From NCBI RefSeq assembly GCF_019175385.1, contig NC_083341.1:66125800-66189799 (forward strand): a DNA stretch of 64,000 nucleotides, read 5' to 3'. The notes beneath the pieces are model-generated. The model was not told where the DNA came from, searched no databases, and saw only the letters and a list, made by a program, of their open reading frames with translations. This DNA is from Lycium barbarum (lineage: Eukaryota > Streptophyta > Magnoliopsida > Solanales > Solanaceae). Below are positions 10,840-22,868 of this stretch, in pieces (the first letter of the stretch is position 1; each line of letters starts with the position of its first letter). The position numbers and the translations under genes are program-made.

Positions 10840-11955
10840 GGAACTGAAATATAAGATACCCGCATTCGGAGGTGGGTGCCTGAACTTGAAATATAAGATA
10901 CTCGCATTCGGAGGTGGGTGCCTGAACTTGAAATATAAGATACCCGCATTCGGAGGTGGCGCCTGAACTGAAATATAAGATACCCGCATTCGGAGGTGGG
11001 TGCCTGAACTTGAAATATAAGATACCCGCATTCGGAGGTGGCGCCTGAACTGAAATATAAGATACCCGCATTCGGAGGTGGGTGCCTGAACTTGAAATAT
11101 AAGATACCCGCATTCGGAGGTGGGCGCCTGAACTGAAATATAAGATACCCGCATTCGGAGGTGGGTGCCTGAACTTGAAATATAAGATACCCGCATTCGG
11201 AGGTGGGTGCCTGAACTGAAATATAAGATACCCGCATTCGGAGGTGGGTGCCTGAACTTGAAATATAAGATACCCGCATTCGGAGGTGGGTGCCTGAACT
11301 GAACATTGAAATACCCGCATTCTAAGGTGGGTGCCTAAATTGAAAATTGACATACCCGCATTCTAAGGTGGGTGCCTAATTTGAACATTGAAATACCCGC
11401 ATTCTAAGGTGGGTGCCTGAATTGAAATTGACATACCCGCATTCTAAGGTGGGTGCCTAATTTGAACATTGAAATACCCGCATTCTAAGGTGGGTGCCTG
11501 AATTGAACATTGAAATACCCGCATTCTAAGGTGGGTGCCTGAATTGAACATTGAAATACCCGCATTCTAAGGTGGGTGCCTGGATTGAAATTGACATACC
11601 CGCATTCTAAGGTGGGTGCCTAAATTGAACATTGAAATACCCGCATTCTAAGGTGGGTGCCTGAATTGAACATTGAAATACCCGCATTCTAAGGTGGGTG
11701 CCTGGATTGAAATTGACATACCCGCATTCTAAGGTGGGTGCCTGGATTGAAATTGACATACCCGCATTCTAAGGTGGGTGCCTAAACTTGAAAATTGACA
11801 TACCCGCATTCTAAGGTGGGTGCCCAAATTAAATTTTGAAATACCCGCATTCTAAGGTGGGTGCCTAAAATTGAAAATTGACATACCCGCATTCTAAGGT
11901 GGGTGCCTAATTTGAATTTGGAAATACCCGCATTTTAAGGTGGGTGCCTATATCA
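10840..11955. repeat. 41-bp tandem array with two subfamilies
   Basis: About 27 head-to-tail units of 39-42 bp sharing ATACCCGCATTC and GGTGGGTGCCT. Units from 10840 to about 11300 carry GAAATATAAGATACCCGC and CGGAGG. They partly alternate between GGTGGGTGCC and the shorter GGTGGCGCC, forming about 81-bp dimers. Units from 11300 to 11955 carry AACATTGAAATACCC or AAATTGACATACCC and CTAAGG. The switch is abrupt. Apparent ORFs of up to 267 codons here merely translate the repeat. Ogre-type elements are known to carry variable tandem repeats in this position, and some give rise to genomic satellites. Confidence 0.92.
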
Positions 11956-11959
11956 TGTC

Positions 11960-12200
11960 CACTTCCCATGGTGCAAAAATGTAAATCCACATCCACTTTC
12001 AGGGTGCAGAAAAATAAATCCAAGTCCACTTTCACAGTTCAAAATATAAATCTACGTCCGCATTTCACGGTACAAAATATAAATCCACGTCGACTTTGAC
12101 GTCCGTATTATACGGTACAACAGTAAATTTACATCTACTTTCACGTCTGCATTATACGGCGCAAAAATAAATTCACTTTTACTTTCGAAACATAAATCTG
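11960..12200. repeat. Degenerate short repeat (TAAATCCACGTCCACTTT)
   Basis: Six to seven decayed units of roughly 35-40 bp with the core AAATATAAATCCACGTC and a following CACTTTCACGG-like word. They fade out near 12300. Confidence 0.7.
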
Positions 12201-13129
12201 TATCCACTTTCTACAATTATATGTATATTTTTGTAATATAATTCTACTCCCACTCCCATACTCGTATCCACAATATAAATGTAAATCCACGTCCACTTTA
12301 GAGATAATATTGTAAAAAGATATCCACATCTTACTCGATGTCCCATTGTGACGGGGGTTAAATCTATAATTAACCCCACAATTTGATATGCGATGCAATA
12401 TTTCGATCTTGTTATCTTATTAACATACTTCATTCTAAAAGAATTTGATAATGATTTGAACATGTATGAAGTGATGACGAAATTGAGGAATTCTAACCAA
12501 TAACAGGTGATCAAGGTCAGTGTCCATGATTATATGTATTCGATCCATCGATGAATGTCACGAGCTAAAACAATTGTTAGTGATAAGAATAAATAGTTGG
12601 GTCTGAAAGAATTATACTTACAGCCCTTGGTTGAGAAGATGAACTTGTGTCCACTGTTGCAATTGAAATTTCGTGATGAGTGGAACGACGCCCACCGTTC
12701 GGCATAAGCTACCTTTGCATCCACGCTGAAGAGTATTTGCATTTTGAAGAAAGTTAACCTTTTGATCACGCCCATAATTTAATACATGCACCGTATTCAT
12801 GTTAATTGGACCTGTCTCAACAAAGAAAAATTGTGAGTTTAAAAGAAAATTGGTTGACTTGTGCATGTCGGGGAACTTGGCCCTTGAATTGACTTTTGTC
12901 TCGGTCGCGTCCACGTTCTTCGATGTCTCACCATATATCTTGCTTTGCCGGGGAGTTTCAGTTATAAAAAAAAATGTATTTTGAAAATAAAAGTAATGAG
13001 ATTTAGATGACTTTGAAAGGAAATACTTAGTGGCTCTGATATGTAACATGATTAAGAAGACTCGATTTTTGAATTTACTCACATTTTAGAAATATGGATG
13101 GACTTTTGTTTAAAACCACTTTTATGCTA
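12201..13129. other. Non-coding interior of the Ogre-like element
   Basis: AT-rich sequence without a credible gene. Segment 12535-12615 (CACGAGCTAAAACAATTGTTAG...) resembles 10715-10770 (CACCAGCTAAAAACAATTGTTAG...), so part of the 3' region is itself duplicated. No YXDD-type polymerase motif or integrase zinc motif is visible in any frame. Confidence 0.6.
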
Positions 13130-13362
13130 CTTCTAAAAATTTATCACAGTTTCAGTCTTAGAGATGCTTGATTCTGGACAATTGAAAAATAAGAACTTAT
13201 AATGAAAATTTTGAAAGTGATTTGACCGACTTCGAAATTTGTCCCAGTTTCAAGTCCTGGAAACGCTTGGTTCTAAACGATCGAAAAGTGAGAAAATTGT
13301 AATGAAAATTTTGAAAGTGATTTGACCGATTTCAAAAATTTGTCTCAGTTTCAAGATACTAA
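13130..13362. repeat. Two-copy repeat of about 115 bp
   Basis: Two adjacent copies share TAATGAAAATTTTGAAAGTG and ATTTGTC(T/C)CAGTTTCAAG, and a partial third begins at the right edge. Confidence 0.75.
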
Positions 13363-13464
13363 GACACATGAATTTAAGCGGTGGGGAAGACCAAGTTTTG
13401 TATAAAAATCCTTATATATTTTATAGGAACCAAAATGTTTGAACAAACTGAAGATAAAATTTTA

Positions 13465-14006
13465 AGATAGAAGGGCCGAACCCGCCTCGGGTTGCCTACG
13501 TAGTTCGTGATGAACATAAAGATTTTTGAGTTTGTTTTGTTTTTTACTAAAGGGGGGCCCGAACCCGATATGGGTTGCCTACGTATCCAAAAGGAAATCA
13601 GGCCACACGTAGTTCCACCCATACAACAAAACACTGAAATATTTTGAAAAAGTGGCCGAACCCGATGTGGGCTGCCTACGTATCCAACAGGAAGTCAGGC
13701 CAAACGTAGTTCCAACCACAAACAAAGATACTGGAATGATTTGAAAAGAGTGGCCGAACCCGATATGGGCTGCCTACGTATCCAACAGGAAGTCAGGCCA
13801 AACGTAGTTCGTTACATACAACAAAACACTGAAATATTTTGAAAAAGTGGCCGAACCCGATGTGGGCTGCCTACGTATCCAACAGGAAGTCAGGCCAAAC
13901 GTAGTTCCAACCACAAACAAAGATACTGAAATGATTTGAAAAGAGTGGCCGAACCCGATGTGGGCTGCCTACGTATCCAACAGGAAGTCAGGCCAAACGT
14001 AGTTCG
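13465..14006. repeat. 98-bp tandem array with alternating subunits
   Basis: About six units of 97-98 bp carrying GGCCGAACCCGATGTGGGCT, TGCCTACGTATCCAACAGGA and AGGCCAAACGTAGTTC. The variable part alternates between a CAACCACAAACAAAGATACT type and a GTTACATACAACAAAACACT type, giving a dimer of about 195 bp. A diverged relative lies at 10340-10445 near the polypurine tract. Confidence 0.9.
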
Positions 14007-14207
14007 TTACATAACAAAATGACAGAATCTTAATTTAAAAAGGCCGTAACAAAACATAGAGGCAACATGACAAAAGGAACTAAATGTTCTAGTTGATGCC
14101 TCCGGCCTACTACAAAAAGGAAATTTAAACTTAAAATACTGAAACTCCCGACGAACCGGGGCTAAGATAGAAGTTCAATTTTGCAACTCAGGTCCTGGCT
14201 CAGCAGC

Positions 14208-17200
14208 CTATAAAGTCAATATTTCAGCAAAGTCTTTGATTATCGCAGCATGATCATTTTCATCTTCGACGAACAGGTTCTTGACTCCCTCCACGATATC
14301 ATCATAGGCAACTTCAACAATCAGATCTGAAGGTTTTGAGAAAGTTTGATCAATGGTAGGAATAGGTTTTGGCAATGCAATCTCCTTCCTTTTATGCTTT
14401 CGTGCTTTCTTCACTTCTTCCTCAGTTGGCTCATATCCCAAACCGAATGTAAATTGTTGCGTAGGGAGAACGACTGGCTCAACCCGCCCATTTAGTGTTT
14501 TCCCTAGCCCAAATCCAGGTTGGTACCCATTTCTCACCATTTCTTTTGCAACCATAATTGCGGCACATGATCTTTTGAACTCTTGAGTTTGACATACTTC
14601 ACTCTCCTTAGTGACATTCACAACCTCCCAAGCGTGGTAAGCTGCTCCGTCGAACCCTCCTTCTGCCTCGACGAATGGGGTGGATTGCTCTAGATAGAAA
14701 GACGTGTCTCCTTCTCCGTGTATACATATTTGTTGCTGATCCCACTCGAATTTGACAGTTTGGTGCAAAGTAGATGGTACGGCTCCAGCCAAATGGATCC
14801 ACGGTCTACCTAACAGCATGTTGTATGTCGTGGAAATATCAAGTACTTGAAAATCCATAATGAATTCAACAGGGCCAATCAACACTTTCAACTCTATTTC
14901 CCCAATAGGGCGCCTTTGAGCCCCATCAAATGCTCGAATATTCATATCACTGGTCTTGAGCTCACTAACATTATATCCGATCTTCTTCAGACTTGCTAAT
15001 GGACAGATGTTGAGTCCAGAACCCCCATCAATCAATACTTTAGCCACAAACATGTTACGACACTTGACAGTTATATAGAGTGCTTTGTTATGCATACATC
15101 CTTCTGGCGGCAGTTCTTCATTATCGAAGCTGATTCGATGGCTGTCAAGTACGCGCTCAATCATCCCAGCTAACGCCTCACTAGTTGTTTCGCTTGGAAC
15201 ATACGCTTCATTCAAGATCTTCAACAATGCATTCCTGTGCATATCTGAACTCAAAAGCAAAGAGAGAATAGGAATTTGAGCATTGGTCTTTTTCAACTGA
15301 TCCACAACTGAGTACTCACTAGCCTTGATCTTCCTCAAAAATTCTTCTGCTTCGGTTTCAGTCACGACCCTTTTGGGAGGTACATTGGCTTCCTTAACTT
15401 GCCCCAATCTAACTAGCTCTTCTGGAGAATAGCATCTTCCAGACCTTGTCATTCCTGATGTCTTAACCTTGTCAGTGATCGTGTCCTTTCCTCGACATTC
15501 CATCACAGTTTGTTGATAATTCCATGGTACGGCTTTTGTATCGAGCACTGGTAACTGATTTGGTGCTTGAACTACTTCCACAGGCGTTGATGAAGCTCCT
15601 AATATCTCGACAGGCACACAACCCCTTATCACTACAGCCGGAGAAGCAACGGCTACAAAATCATGATCCTCCACACGATCCACAGGCACTATAAATTCGG
15701 CTGGGTCGTCAACATTTTCATCTATTCCAATCATATTTATCGTGGCCCCATCATGGGTCGGGAGTGGATTGTTAACCACATTTGGTGTTGGTGGTTTGAC
15801 CGTGATTTGTTTTGCTTCAATAAGATCCTCAACCTTATGCTTCAATGCATAACAACGATCAGTGGAATGGCCTTTTACCCCCGAATGATATGCACATGTT
15901 TTAGTGGGATCAAAGCTTCTGGGTAATGGATCTGGAATTCTACCTTCCACGGGATATACTAAGCCTGAAGCTTGCAGTCTTTCGAAAACAACGCTCAGTG
16001 GTTCTCCCAATGGTGTGAAATTGCGAAACGGTTTATTTGGGCGAGGTGCGGATGCATTGTTTGGATGATGAGGTTGTGATGGTGGAGCTGGATATGTTGG
16101 TGGTCGTGGAGCTCGATATGCTGGTTGTGTGTTGTAAACAGGGTAGGATATTTGTGGTGATTGAGGTTGGTAAGATGACAAAGCTTGGTCGTAGGGATGT
16201 GGAGAATATTGGAAATAATGTAAGTGGTGAGCGTTAGGCTGGTATCGCGGTGGTCGTTGATGGCGGTATGATGTGTTTCCCAAGGCCATCACCGATGCTG
16301 CTTCTTTCTCTTTTTTCTTTCCATTTCCGAGAGTACCAGTTTGTATAGCCCTACTGGTAGACTGCAAAGCTGCTAGACTTGTTATTCTCCCTGTCTTAAT
16401 GCCATCTTCGATCATGTCCCCAGCTTTGATCACTTCTGCAAAAGTTTTTCCACTCATTGTCACCAAACGTTCATAGTATTCCGGTTCTAATGCTTGAATG
16501 AAGAAAGTAACCATTTCTGTCTCCTCCATGGGTGGGTGTACCCTAGATGCTTCTTCTCTCCACCGTATAGCATATTCTCGAAATGATTCGGTGAACTTCT
16601 TCTTCAACTTTGTAATTGAGATTCTGTCAGGAGCGATCTCAACATGAAACTTGTAGTGATCCACAAAAGCATTTGCCAAATCATCCCAAGTACGCCATTT
16701 GGTTGTATCTTGCTTAGAATACCACTCCAAGGCTTTTCCACTCAAACTCTGATTGAATAGTTTGACTCTTATCCCTTCATTCTTCCCCACACCAATCAAC
16801 TTTTCACAATAGACCTTCAAATGGAAGAAAGGGTTCCCCGACCCATCAAACTTCTCAAATTTTGGAATCTTGTAACCTGGTGGCAATTCTACCTCAGGAA
16901 ATGCACATAATTCTTCATATCTCACGCTTTGGTTACTACCAAGTCCACGCAAACTTCTCATGGCATCTTCCAAACTTTTGAGCTTTCTATTTATCATTTC
17001 ATCATTAACTGACCGTGCCTCATTTTCAACTTCGACATAATGATCAACATCTGTGCGACATTGTCCTTGAATCTGTGTCATGGGTGGAGCTGTGGTATAA
17101 GTATACACTGGCGGAACTTGATGTGTGTCATGTGCTGGCGGTATGAATTGAGCTTTTGAAGAGGTGGTTGTAAATAAAAAGGGAGCATTTTGAGTGAGGT

Positions 17201-17729
17201 GTTCGGAACGAACTGGCTGAGAAGTGGTAAAATAATTTGCTTGGTTAAATTCGTCCAAATTTGGGAATGGATGTGGCACAGGCAAAGTTTGACGAACTCC
17301 CTGGGACGGAGTCATATGTGGCGGTGTTTGAGAAAATGACCGGTTATGAAGTACCATATGACTTAGTTCGGCAACTCGTCGCTCCAGACGAGCAATGGTC
17401 TCCAAATGTGTTTCTGGTTCATTAGAGGATGTGGGATCACTCGTGATTGGTAAACTAAGAGATGGCTCAGATGAAGTGGTTGCATTGATCAAACTTTGCT
17501 CCATTTTAGAACGAGTCCTTTTAGTTAACCAGGTGATTAGTGATGAGTCAGAATCTGATTTCTTGGCTTTAGACCGTGTGAAATATGGATGCTCCGCCAG
17601 TTCCCTTTTAGCACAAGTCAACCTTTTATTTTGAAAATAAATTTTAAAAAGAAAAAGATAAAACAAGAAAAAGAAAAAAAGAAAATGAGTCAGTATACGG
17701 TAAGGACATATTATTGCATATAAACACAT
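14208..17729 (-). CDS. Gag-protease polyprotein, Tat/Ogre-like
   Basis: One uninterrupted frame of 1173 residues, the structural protein and protease of the retroelement. A Leu-rich coiled-coil-like stretch lies at about 108-130. The retrotransposon gag domain is at about 290-420 (YKIPKFEKFDGSGNP, LEWYSKQD, F..ESFREYAIRWREEA). A Pro/Tyr/Gln-rich linker follows (490-570), then a variant zinc knuckle C612-H614-H621-C626. The aspartic protease site is D901 in VLIDGGSGLN with LLGRPW near 973, and a G-patch-like segment is at 1058-1085. The first Met gives a hydrophobic N-terminus that is probably leader. Met76 (MEQSL) is a likelier start. In autonomous relatives the protease is followed by reverse transcriptase. 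Here the frame closes with IIKDFAEILTL and no polymerase follows. The unbroken frame fits the recent insertion. Confidence 0.9.
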   Translation of the reverse strand: MCLYAIICPYRILTHFLFFFFLFYLFLFKIYFQNKRLTCAKRELAEHPYFTRSKAKKSDSDSSLITWLTKRTRSKMEQSLINATTSSEPSLSLPITSDPTSSNEPETHLETIARLERRVAELSHMVLHNRSFSQTPPHMTPSQGVRQTLPVPHPFPNLDEFNQANYFTTSQPVRSEHLTQNAPFLFTTTSSKAQFIPPAHDTHQVPPVYTYTTAPPMTQIQGQCRTDVDHYVEVENEARSVNDEMINRKLKSLEDAMRSLRGLGSNQSVRYEELCAFPEVELPPGYKIPKFEKFDGSGNPFFHLKVYCEKLIGVGKNEGIRVKLFNQSLSGKALEWYSKQDTTKWRTWDDLANAFVDHYKFHVEIAPDRISITKLKKKFTESFREYAIRWREEASRVHPPMEETEMVTFFIQALEPEYYERLVTMSGKTFAEVIKAGDMIEDGIKTGRITSLAALQSTSRAIQTGTLGNGKKKEKEAASVMALGNTSYRHQRPPRYQPNAHHLHYFQYSPHPYDQALSSYQPQSPQISYPVYNTQPAYRAPRPPTYPAPPSQPHHPNNASAPRPNKPFRNFTPLGEPLSVVFERLQASGLVYPVEGRIPDPLPRSFDPTKTCAYHSGVKGHSTDRCYALKHKVEDLIEAKQITVKPPTPNVVNNPLPTHDGATINMIGIDENVDDPAEFIVPVDRVEDHDFVAVASPAVVIRGCVPVEILGASSTPVEVVQAPNQLPVLDTKAVPWNYQQTVMECRGKDTITDKVKTSGMTRSGRCYSPEELVRLGQVKEANVPPKRVVTETEAEEFLRKIKASEYSVVDQLKKTNAQIPILSLLLSSDMHRNALLKILNEAYVPSETTSEALAGMIERVLDSHRISFDNEELPPEGCMHNKALYITVKCRNMFVAKVLIDGGSGLNICPLASLKKIGYNVSELKTSDMNIRAFDGAQRRPIGEIELKVLIGPVEFIMDFQVLDISTTYNMLLGRPWIHLAGAVPSTLHQTVKFEWDQQQICIHGEGDTSFYLEQSTPFVEAEGGFDGAAYHAWEVVNVTKESEVCQTQEFKRSCAAIMVAKEMVRNGYQPGFGLGKTLNGRVEPVVLPTQQFTFGLGYEPTEEEVKKARKHKRKEIALPKPIPTIDQTFSKPSDLIVEVAYDDIVEGVKNLFVEDENDHAAIIKDFAEILTL

Positions 17730-18616
17730 TATTGCGCATAATACATCGCGTTTTATAATGCAAGGGACCTCTTTATGCCAGAGGTAGGCCTAACGAATAT
17801 TTGAAGGACAAACATGTCTTTTATGTATCATTCCACAACTCCTCCTAAAAGTAATTTGCAAGAATAAAAATTATTACATGCCAATAATACATCTCAAAAT
17901 CAACCTAAGATATCTAATACTTCAACTTCACTAATTTCCTTTGGTTGTCTTCAACCTCCGGCATTAATTAATGCTCCACGGCAACCTGCAACAAAATGTC
18001 AGTTTCCTTGAAATATTTATCTATAGAGTATTAGGTCCACATATTCCACATATTTGTCCTTCAAATAATGCACATAGATAGTGAGTAGTGTCACTTAGAG
18101 TCATAGACTCATTTGGACATTTGGTAAGGTTGACTAATGAACTTAATACACCAAGGGTATTAAGCTTCCTAGGTTTAAAATGATGCATGTCCTTACAAGG
18201 TTTTGGTTTCGCTCTACCCTAGGTAGACTAAGAATGGTTTTCCTATGACACAAGGCTCCCCCAAGCGGACAACTTGGAAGTGGAAAGTCCGTGGCCGTCG
18301 ACTGCACCGCCGATCGACTAAATCCACAAGACCAATCCAACTAAAGGGGTAATTTAGTAGTGCACGGGCGCAAACTGCGAAGCCGCTTTAAGTGTGTGAA
18401 TATGTGTGAGTTTTCCAGGAGTGGAAGAAATATGAGCGAAATGCCAATTTAAGGAAAGCAATAATATACATATTACATAGAAAAATTTACATAAGGAATA
18501 AAATACAAACACTTAAAACCATATAAGGGAAAAGCAATAATGAAGGCAAAAAGAAAACAAACAAGATATTCAACAAATTAACTATTAACCTAAGTCTGTT
18601 ATGGTTAGAGCCTAAA
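17730..18616 (-). other. Leader between primer site and gag
   Basis: Untranslated leader of the Ogre-like element in minus-strand sense. No gene is seen. In particular there is no sign of the extra upstream ORF that some Ogre elements carry. A 65-codon ORF (18143-18340) has no recognisable motif. Confidence 0.6.
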
Positions 18617-18635
18617 GTCCCCAGCGGAGTCGCCA
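18617..18635 (-). other. Primer-binding site, Arg-tRNA-like
   Basis: On the minus strand, three bases after the 5' LTR, TGGCGACTCCGCTGGGGAC begins with the TGG expected to pair with a tRNA CCA end. From memory it resembles the tRNA-Arg primer site of Ogre elements. The tRNA identity was not checked. Confidence 0.75.
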
Positions 18636-18638
18636 AGC

Positions 18639-21369
18639 TGTCACACCCCTTTTTAACCGGGTAGATTTAGGGAGTATGACGTATTGGTGATTCCTGTTTA
18701 TTCTGTTTTAAGGAGTCGCCACCTAATTAATTTAACGGTGAATTAGGACACCTAGAGGTTAACTAAAGCAAAGTTAAAAAAAACTAAACCTCAATTAATA
18801 GTCTGCTTAACCAGTGTGATTCTAGGTAAGGGCTCTATATTATCCTAAAGGGAAGGGGTTAGGCATCCTTTAGAATCCGTTAACTTACGGTTATCCGACC
18901 CAACTTAGGTTAATTAATTAAGATGTAACTATGATGCTTAAAATTTTAAAGAAATAGGTTGTAAATGTTATTAAGGTTTTGAAGGAAAACATAGTGACAT
19001 TATTTAAATTAATTTAAAGAAATATCTGGTAGTCCGTTCAAAATAAACTTATAAATGTTATTAATAATTAGAAATGAGACTTGTAAAATATAATGATTTA
19101 AAGAGAAAAAAAAAAAAAAAAAAAAAACTTAACACATTTAACTTGGAATAAAGTGATATTATATGGATATAGTAGTGTAAAATCTAGATTTGTTAGGGAT
19201 AGAATGCCAAAGTTTAAAATACTGAAAATGATGCTTTAAAATTTAATTGGTTAGATATGCCTATTTAATATAAACCATTTTAGAAATGGAATGCAGAAAA
19301 GTGATAGATTTTCTTGCTCTTTCTTATTAACTTCATTTAACTATATTGAATTCAAAATATGCATAATCGAATTGATAAAAATGTTTCTGTGATATATTTG
19401 GATGTTAGTGACGTTTAAAAATTTTATAAACGTAATCTCTTTGGTTCAAAATATATAACTACGCTATTCGCAAATCAATTAAACAAAATAAGTATTAGAT
19501 ATTATAGATGATTTCGAAGCTAATGAAATTAATTGATCTTTCTTAGGTTAACTGCCCTCCCACTAAAGCTAAGTCCCATACTAATCTAATAAGGTTCGTT
19601 TGGCTAGGGAAACAAACAAATAAAGTGTTAGTTCCACAAATATAAATCAAATACATGAGAATGAAACAATTGAGTAAATGATATTAAAATGGGCTCAGCC
19701 CACTCCAGGACTGCCGAAAACTGTTCCCGTTATTGGGCCTTAGCCCATAATTTCCGTTTCTTTTGTTTTGCTGCAGACTGGACTGATTTGAGGATGACTT
19801 TGAGAGTATTATGTTGGGCTTTTGGCCCAACACTGAATGCGGAGTACGAGTCCTCGGACTCGCATACGATGGTCATACATAAGAATAAAAGGAAAAGGAT
19901 TAGAATATAATCAAAAGAATAAGGACAAACATATAGAGATAAAATTTCAGAAGGACAGGTTAAAGATTAATAGCTTGGCTAGTACATGATTCAAACACAT
20001 CATTGGGACCTCATGACTTTCAAGTTCAATTATTTCGCACGAACAATAACAAAGTGAGCTACTATTCGACCTATCGTATCAACAATGTGGTTGTTTGCTA
20101 ATGCGATTTCACTGGATAACGCATCAAAAGGATAGCAAACATAATTTACGAACAAGATAGACAAGAAGGAAATGCAGATCTGCAAGGCACATAGATCCCA
20201 ATGAGCATGCAGTTGATCATTTAAAGTTTGTCTTCATGTAAGGACCTCATTCAATCAATTTTGAACCTAATTCTGGTGTGTCGTTGAAATCTGATCCTTA
20301 CACTCATCATTAAGGGGGTGACAGTATATGAAGGTTTGAGTATAACAAAGATTGATTATGTCTCAAACATACTCATTGATAATATTAGACAAAGGGAAAA
20401 TGTTGACTCTCATAAACTGTTACTTGTGAACATTAAATGTCAAATAGATGTCTCCTGATTTTCAAGTCCTATATACACATCTAAGTCCCAATTTGAAAAC
20501 CTGGATATAGCCATGTTATGCAAAAATTACTAGATCCCATACAGATGTTAACAAACCCAACATAGAGTAAGACCTGGTGGCGATATAAACACGACATGCA
20601 TTTCGACAATACAGGGGTTAGTAAACACAGAAGGGTACAAGTGATGCCATTAAACATGGTCTTATCTTAAATGTTTAGAATTTAAAACAACACAGCATTT
20701 AAGATGAAACAGAAATCCAAAACCAAAGTGTTCATGTAAAACATCTTAGACCTAAGACAAACTCATTTATCAGTGAAATGCAAGATTAGGCATTCTCAGA
20801 TATCATACACAGATTAACTATTAGGAAACAGGTGGAAGGGACTGCATTTGAATGACAATGCCATACATGACCAGTTCTAACTCAGATTGTCATTTAGAGA
20901 GAAAACAGACATGTAAGGATAGATCGAACAATTACATAGATCCCTTGCGGATGACCCAGACTAGCCTTGATGCACTCATGAACCACATATGCATTGATGA
21001 GTCATATAAAGACATCAAAATAAATACCCAGACCAATATTGACAGTATTTACGCAGGCGACAGGTAGAATGGGGACTAACACGTATTTTATAGCCAGGTT
21101 CAGAATAAACGACACATAAATTTTATAACTAATTAATTCTAGCAATAGAACATACGAATCACGACTGACATAGAACCAAACCAATGTATAATCTATTCTC
21201 GGCGTAAGCAGACCAACCCAAAATAGACTCTTAAGGCATGTTTGGATGAAAACCAACGGAACTAGCGACTAGATCATGCTTTACTGAAATACATTAGACT
21301 ATGACAACATCTGAAAAACACATTTTAATCGAATGGGGCTAAACTGAGTCAATATACAGGACTAGATAA

Positions 21370-21404
<35 letters not shown>

Positions 21405-22820
21405 ATATAAAGCAGGCTTGACTACTAAACCAAAACTAACTAAAACGGCGTGCTTGAATCACAGGATAACGAACTGAAACAGATACAAGCAACCAAAAAT
21501 GCGAAAAAAATAAATGAAATGAATGATTACCTGCTTTGTGTGCAGCGAAATGAGGCGAAGGTCTCGAATCTACACTCGATTACTATGAAATCTAAGCTTG
21601 AATCCACTCAGACCCGCAACGGTAACAAGGGGCCAAAACAAAAGATGATTTAGTATCTTTCAACTGAAAACTCAAGAAATGTTTTAGGGCGAAAAAAGAA
21701 GGTTGTTCTTCTCCTTTAAAGTGACTGGAAATTTTAATTCTTGGGGATTTCGTGACCAGAAAAGGAAAACGAAATTCCAGATTCTTTGGGGTTTTTCGAT
21801 TTTTATCTTTAAAAGGCTTCTACCGCTAAGCAAACTTTATCATCCGTGTTCTCCTCCCCCCAAAAAAAATCCCCCCCTTGAATTAACAGAAAACTCTTAT
21901 TTATATCCCCAATTCTCCTTTTCGTTTTGTATATAAAAAGTAAATAAAGAGGGGAGCGTTGGGGAAGACGACGGACAGGCGTGGGGGGACAAAACGAGGT
22001 GGGGGTGATGGTGAGGATAACGTGATGTAGTGGGAAGTGGAGGTGGCAGAGGTAACGTGGTGTAGTGGAGGTGTCAGACGCGTGGGATGGAGAAACATAG
22101 TGGAGCGGCAGTGAGGAGTGGAGAGAGAATCAATGGTGTGGCAGTGGGGGTGGTGTCAGAGAGATGTGGCGGCTAGGTTTTAGGATGAAGGGGAGGAAGG
22201 GAACGATGGGGAGATGGTGGTGTGGTGGAGGCGATGATGGAGGGGATGGTGGAGACGGCGATGGGTGGCGGGTGAAGAAGAGGAAAGGGGAAGAGGGAGG
22301 CGGAGATGGGTGGAGAGGAAAGTGAAATGGGAAACCCTGAAAAGGGTTTCCCTTATTTGGATGCAAAATGGATCGGACCCGGTCCATTTGCGGACCGGGT
22401 CAATTTTTAGATTGGGTATTAAAAGAATGGACTAGTGAATTAAAATATGGACTAGTCTAAAAATTAAGATAAGCGATATGGGCTAATCAAAAAAAAATAT
22501 TAGGAGTTAATCGGACTTTGATTTGGGGTCCGGTGAGTCAAAAATACGGTCCGAGTGTAAAAAAAAATAGTTTGGCTTCTAAATTTAAATAAAAGACCTG
22601 TTTAAACAATTTGTGTTAAATACTGCTCAATACAAAATATGCAATCATCAATGCTCGGATAAAAAAAAATGGCGTTGTAATAGCCGTGCAATAATATTTC
22701 AAAAATTCGCACTGAAACAAAATGCTATTATTTAATTATGCAAAGATAGATGCGATGTGTGTGCGTAAGCTGGTAAAATGTCAAAATGATAAAAAATTAT
22801 GAATTATAATAATAGTAATA

Positions 22821-22868
<48 letters not shown>

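Noticed and set aside
10503..11353. Overlapping minus-strand ORFs of 136-267 codons
   Set aside because: They read through the 41-bp array in three frames with repeated peptide units. There is no independent coding signal.
10840..11955. CRISPR-like array of short direct repeats
   Set aside because: Units are contiguous and vary together; there are no unique spacers, and the context is a plant retrotransposon.
18617..18635. tRNA gene fragment
   Set aside because: Only the 3' tRNA-like end is present, next to an LTR. It is a primer-binding site. The same applies to 27544-27557 and 44777-44788.
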